Of a DNA stretch of 8,040 bases, positions 5,742-8,040 are shown piece by piece. Where the stretch lies: contig CAMFIW010000098.1 of the NCBI GenBank assembly GCA_945952355.1, positions 1 through 8,040 of the forward strand. The letters are read 5' to 3'. A program made the position numbers and the translations under genes. Each line of letters opens with the position of its first letter. Within the stretch, counting starts at the first letter, position 1. The notes under the pieces were generated by a model. It made no database searches. It saw only the letters and a program-made list of their open reading frames with translations, and was not told the origin of the DNA. The stretch is from an uncultured Phenylobacterium sp. GTDB taxonomy: Bacteria; Pseudomonadota; Alphaproteobacteria; Caulobacterales; Caulobacteraceae.

Positions 5742-8040
5742 AATGTCAGGTTCTGGACCTGCGCCGCGGTGAAGGCGTTCACCTGCGCCGGGGTCATGGC
5801 GCCGATGGCGGTGCTGGTAAGGGCGCGAACCTGGGTGAGGCTGAGCGAAGGGATCTGGGTCACGGTCAGGGCCGCGACCTCGGTGCTGGTGAGACCGGCG
5901 ACGACGGTGGTCGACAGCTTGGCGATCTGGGCGGTCGTGATGGCGCCGATCTGGTCGGCGGTCAGCCAGCCGAACTCGTTGGTCCCGAGGGCCGCGATCT
6001 GGGTGGCGGTGAAGCCGGGGACTTGGGTCGCGCCGAGGGCGGCGAAGCCGGTCGCGCCCAGGCTGAACAGGTTGGTGGTCGAAAGCGCCCCGATCTGGAC
6101 CGTGGTCAGGGCGCCAACCTGTACGTAGCTTAGCTCGCCGAAGGCGGTGGCGCTCATGTCGCGCAGCTGGGCGAGACTGAAGCCGCGAACCTGGGTCGCG
6201 TTGAACGAAGCGACCTGGGTGGGGGTGAGCCCGCCGAGCGAGGTGGAGGACAGCCCCCCGATCTGAGCGGCGGTCAGCGCCGCGGTCTGCATGCCGGTGA
6301 GCGCGGCGAGTCCGGTGGCGCCGAGGCCGTTGAGCTGGCTGGCGGTGAACGACCGGACCTGGATGAAGTTGAACTCGGCGATATCGGAGGCGCCGAGCTG
6401 GCCAAGCTGGGTCGCGGTCAGTCCGCCGGTCTGGGTGGTGGAAAGGTTCTGGACCTGGGTGAGGGTCAGCGCGCCGAAGTTCGCCGCCGAAAGGGCGCCG
6501 ATCTGGCTGGCGGTCAGGGCGTCGATCTGGGTGTCGGTGAGCTTGGCGAAGGCCGCTCCGTCGAGGCCGGACATCATGGCGGCCGAAAAGCCCTGGGTCT
6601 GGGTGGTGGTGAGGCGCGCGGCCTGTGTGGTCGAGAGCGCCGCATAGCCGGAGGCCGAGACGCCGCCAAGCTGGAGCGCCGTGAGGGCCGAGAGCCGGGC
6701 GTCGGACAAGGAGGCGAGGGTGGCGGGCGCGAGCGCCCCGACCTGGGCGGCGGTGAAGGCGGCGACCTGGGTGTCGGCCAGCCCGGCCAGGCGGGTGGCG
6801 TCGAGACTGCGCACCTGGAAGGCGGAGAAGCCCTGGACCTGGGTGGTCGTCAGGGCCGCGACCACGGTCGCGTCGAGGGCGGCGAAGTTGGTCACCGACA
6901 AGGCGCCAAGCTGGGGCCCGGTGAGGACCGAGAGCTGGGCGTCGCTGAAGCGGCCGAACTCGGTCGTCGACAGGCCGCCGATCTGGGTGGCGGTCAAGCC
7001 CCGCAGCAGGCTGGTCGACAGGCCGGCGATCTGGGTGTCGGTGAGCTGGGCCAGATTGGCGTTTGACAGCGCGCCGAGCTGGGCCGGGGTGAACTGGTCG
7101 ACCTGGGTCGCGGTGAGGCTCGTGAAGGCGGTCGTGGAGAGGCCGCCGATCTGGGTGACCGTCAGGGCCGCGACCTGGGTGCGGCTGAGCCCAGCCAGGG
7201 CGACCGGATCGAGCGCGGAGAGATTGGTGGCCGACAGGGCCGCGACCTGCGTCGCCGTGAACCCGCTCACCTGGTCGCCGCTGAGCTCGGCGAAGTCGGT
7301 CGCGCTGAGACCGGCGATCTGGGTAACGGTCAGGCCGCCGATCTGAGTCGCCGAGAGGCCGGCGGCCTGGGTGGCGGTGAACGCCGACAGCCCCGTGGCC
7401 GTGAGGGCCCCCACCTGCGTGGCGCTGAGCGCCGCGACGGCGGAGCCGCTGAGCTGGGAGATGTCGGTGGCGGTGAGCGCCGCGATCTGGGCGGCGGAGA
7501 AGGCGCCGATCTGGGTCTCGTTGAACTGGGCGAAGGCGCTGGGGTCGAGCGCTGCGAGCTGGGCCGGCGTGAAGCCCTTGATCTGCGTGACCGAAAGGTT
7601 CGCCGCCTGGGCGTTGGCGAGGGCCGCGAGGCTGGTGACGGACAGGCCGCCGATCTGGGTGGCGGAGAGCGCGGCGATCTGAGCGGTCGAGAACTCGCCG
7701 ATGTCGGTCGCCGTGAGCGCCCGCATCTGGCTGAGCGTCAGGCCGGCGAGCTGCGTGGTGCTGAGCGCCGCGACCTGGGTGTCGACGAGGCTGGAGAAGC
7801 TGGTCGCGCCGAGGCCGCCGAGCTGGGCCGCGCCGAGGGCGGCGATGCGGGTCTGGTCGAACGCGGCGAGCTGAGCCTGGGAGAAGCCCGACATCTGGGC
7901 GGCGCTGAGTTGCACCAGCTGGGCGACGTCGAAGACGATCCCGCCTTGCAGGTGCGGGATCTGGGTCGTGGTCATGCCACGCAGCTGCGTGCCCGAAAGG
8001 GCCGCGACCTGGGTGACCGACAGGGCCTCGACTTCCGTGG
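5738..8040 (-). CDS. Giant octapeptide-repeat protein, 5' partial, function unknown
   Basis: At least 766 residues are visible and the frame stays open to the right edge. The Met at 7975 is internal, because the 21 codons before it continue the same repeat (LSVTQVAA, LSGTQLRG). Nearly everything is an 8-residue repeat with consensus L-S/T-x-T-Q-I/V-x-A/G. From residue 23 (counted from Met7975) 90 octads run without any insertion or deletion, ending three residues (LTF) before the stop. There is no Cys, very little Lys, one Trp, no transmembrane segment, and no LPxTG, RTX (GGxGxD) or enzyme motif. Such a composition suits an exported or surface protein, but the N-terminus, where any signal would be, is outside the window. 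I do not recognise a described family; I recall similar LTxxQIxx tracts in large uncharacterised alphaproteobacterial proteins. The gene is convergent with priA. Antisense open frames across it are by-products of its codon pattern. Confidence 0.85.
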   Translation of the reverse strand, partial: TEVEALSVTQVAALSGTQLRGMTTTQIPHLQGGIVFDVAQLVQLSAAQMSGFSQAQLAAFDQTRIAALGAAQLGGLGATSFSSLVDTQVAALSTTQLAGLTLSQMRALTATDIGEFSTAQIAALSATQIGGLSVTSLAALANAQAANLSVTQIKGFTPAQLAALDPSAFAQFNETQIGAFSAAQIAALTATDISQLSGSAVAALSATQVGALTATGLSAFTATQAAGLSATQIGGLTVTQIAGLSATDFAELSGDQVSGFTATQVAALSATNLSALDPVALAGLSRTQVAALTVTQIGGLSTTAFTSLTATQVDQFTPAQLGALSNANLAQLTDTQIAGLSTSLLRGLTATQIGGLSTTEFGRFSDAQLSVLTGPQLGALSVTNFAALDATVVAALTTTQVQGFSAFQVRSLDATRLAGLADTQVAAFTAAQVGALAPATLASLSDARLSALTALQLGGVSASGYAALSTTQAARLTTTQTQGFSAAMMSGLDGAAFAKLTDTQIDALTASQIGALSAANFGALTLTQVQNLSTTQTGGLTATQLGQLGASDIAEFNFIQVRSFTASQLNGLGATGLAALTGMQTAALTAAQIGGLSSTSLGGLTPTQVASFNATQVRGFSLAQLRDMSATAFGELSYVQVGALTTVQIGALSTTNLFSLGATGFAALGATQVPGFTATQIAALGTNEFGWLTADQIGAITTAQIAKLSTTVVAGLTSTEVAALTVTQIPSLSLTQVRALTSTAIGAMTPAQVNAFTAAQVQNLTF
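5750..7909 (-). repeat. Tandem array of 90 octapeptide (24-bp) units
   Basis: 2160 bp divide into exactly 90 in-phase 24-bp units. By my count position 1 is Leu in 67 and Phe in 19 units (the other four Met, Ile or Val). Position 2 is Ser/Thr in 70, Asp/Asn in 9 and Gly in 7. Position 5 is Gln in 56. Position 6 is usually aliphatic. Positions 7-8 are mostly small. Examples are LSATQIGG, FTATQVAA and LTVTQIAG. The DNA units differ at many bases, so this is an old, selected array rather than a fresh expansion. Confidence 0.93.
7910..7951 (-). other. Non-repeat break in the octad array
   Basis: Fourteen residues, LQGGIVFDVAQLVQ, interrupt the octads. Three regular octads lie before it within the window (LSVTQVAA, LSGTQLRG, MTTTQIPH) and 90 after it. 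Fourteen is not a multiple of eight, so the repeat phase shifts here. This could mark a boundary between two repeat domains. Confidence 0.7.

Noticed and set aside
5769..7682. Several plus-strand open frames with their own apparent repeat (…VTARAAIWV-like)
   Set aside because: They are the mirror of the 24-bp octad array. The minus frame is longer, uninterrupted and has a clean octad consensus, while the plus frames are broken by stops.
5750..7909. CRISPR array or non-coding minisatellite
   Set aside because: Units are contiguous 24-bp multiples without unique spacers, differ at many bases, and preserve an open frame and protein consensus.
7973..7975. Start codon of the repeat protein at the ATG (minus) ending at 7975
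   Set aside because: Codons before it continue the same octad repeat to the window edge, and no Shine-Dalgarno is evident.
5738..8040. RTX, pentapeptide-repeat, ice-nucleation or TALE-type protein
   Set aside because: There is no GGxGxD, no A(D/N)LxX five-residue register, no Gly/Tyr-rich ice-nucleation octad and no 33-35-residue unit. The period is strictly eight.

Overview
The window is GC-rich, tightly packed bacterial chromosome, most likely from an alphaproteobacterium of the Caulobacter/Phenylobacterium type. This placement is an inference. It rests on base composition, the style of the housekeeping proteins, and two kinds of palindromic intergenic repeat that I recognise as common in alphaproteobacteria. 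No genus can be proved from this sequence alone.

Layout, left to right: a 5'-truncated crotonase-fold gene (+), best read as a delta(3,5)-delta(2,4)-dienoyl-CoA isomerase. It converges on a minus-strand block that is transcribed in the order transaldolase (tal/fsa family), DUF484 protein, XerC tyrosine recombinase. The first two genes are 15 nt apart. DUF484 and xerC are separated by 219 nt that hold an inverted pair of hairpin repeats. The transaldolase gene diverges from priA (+) across a 285-nt intergenic region filled largely by a 114-bp nested palindrome. PriA is the primosomal replication-restart helicase, and here its zinc module lacks three of the eight expected cysteines.

The right 2.3 kb is one minus-strand gene that runs off the window. 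It encodes a cysteine-free protein made almost wholly of octapeptide repeats: 90 uninterrupted 8-residue units (2160 bp) reach to within three residues of the stop, and more units continue past the window edge. The octads are themselves organised. Units lacking the conserved Gln recur every 3 or 4 octads, mostly alternating, which gives a 56-residue (7-octad, 168-bp) super-repeat. The gene's stop codon overlaps the priA stop codon tail to tail inside one CTAG.

The left 5.7 kb is ordinary housekeeping: fatty-acid oxidation, pentose-phosphate metabolism, chromosome dimer resolution and replication restart. The octad-repeat protein is the part I cannot assign to a described family and is the best candidate for something new.
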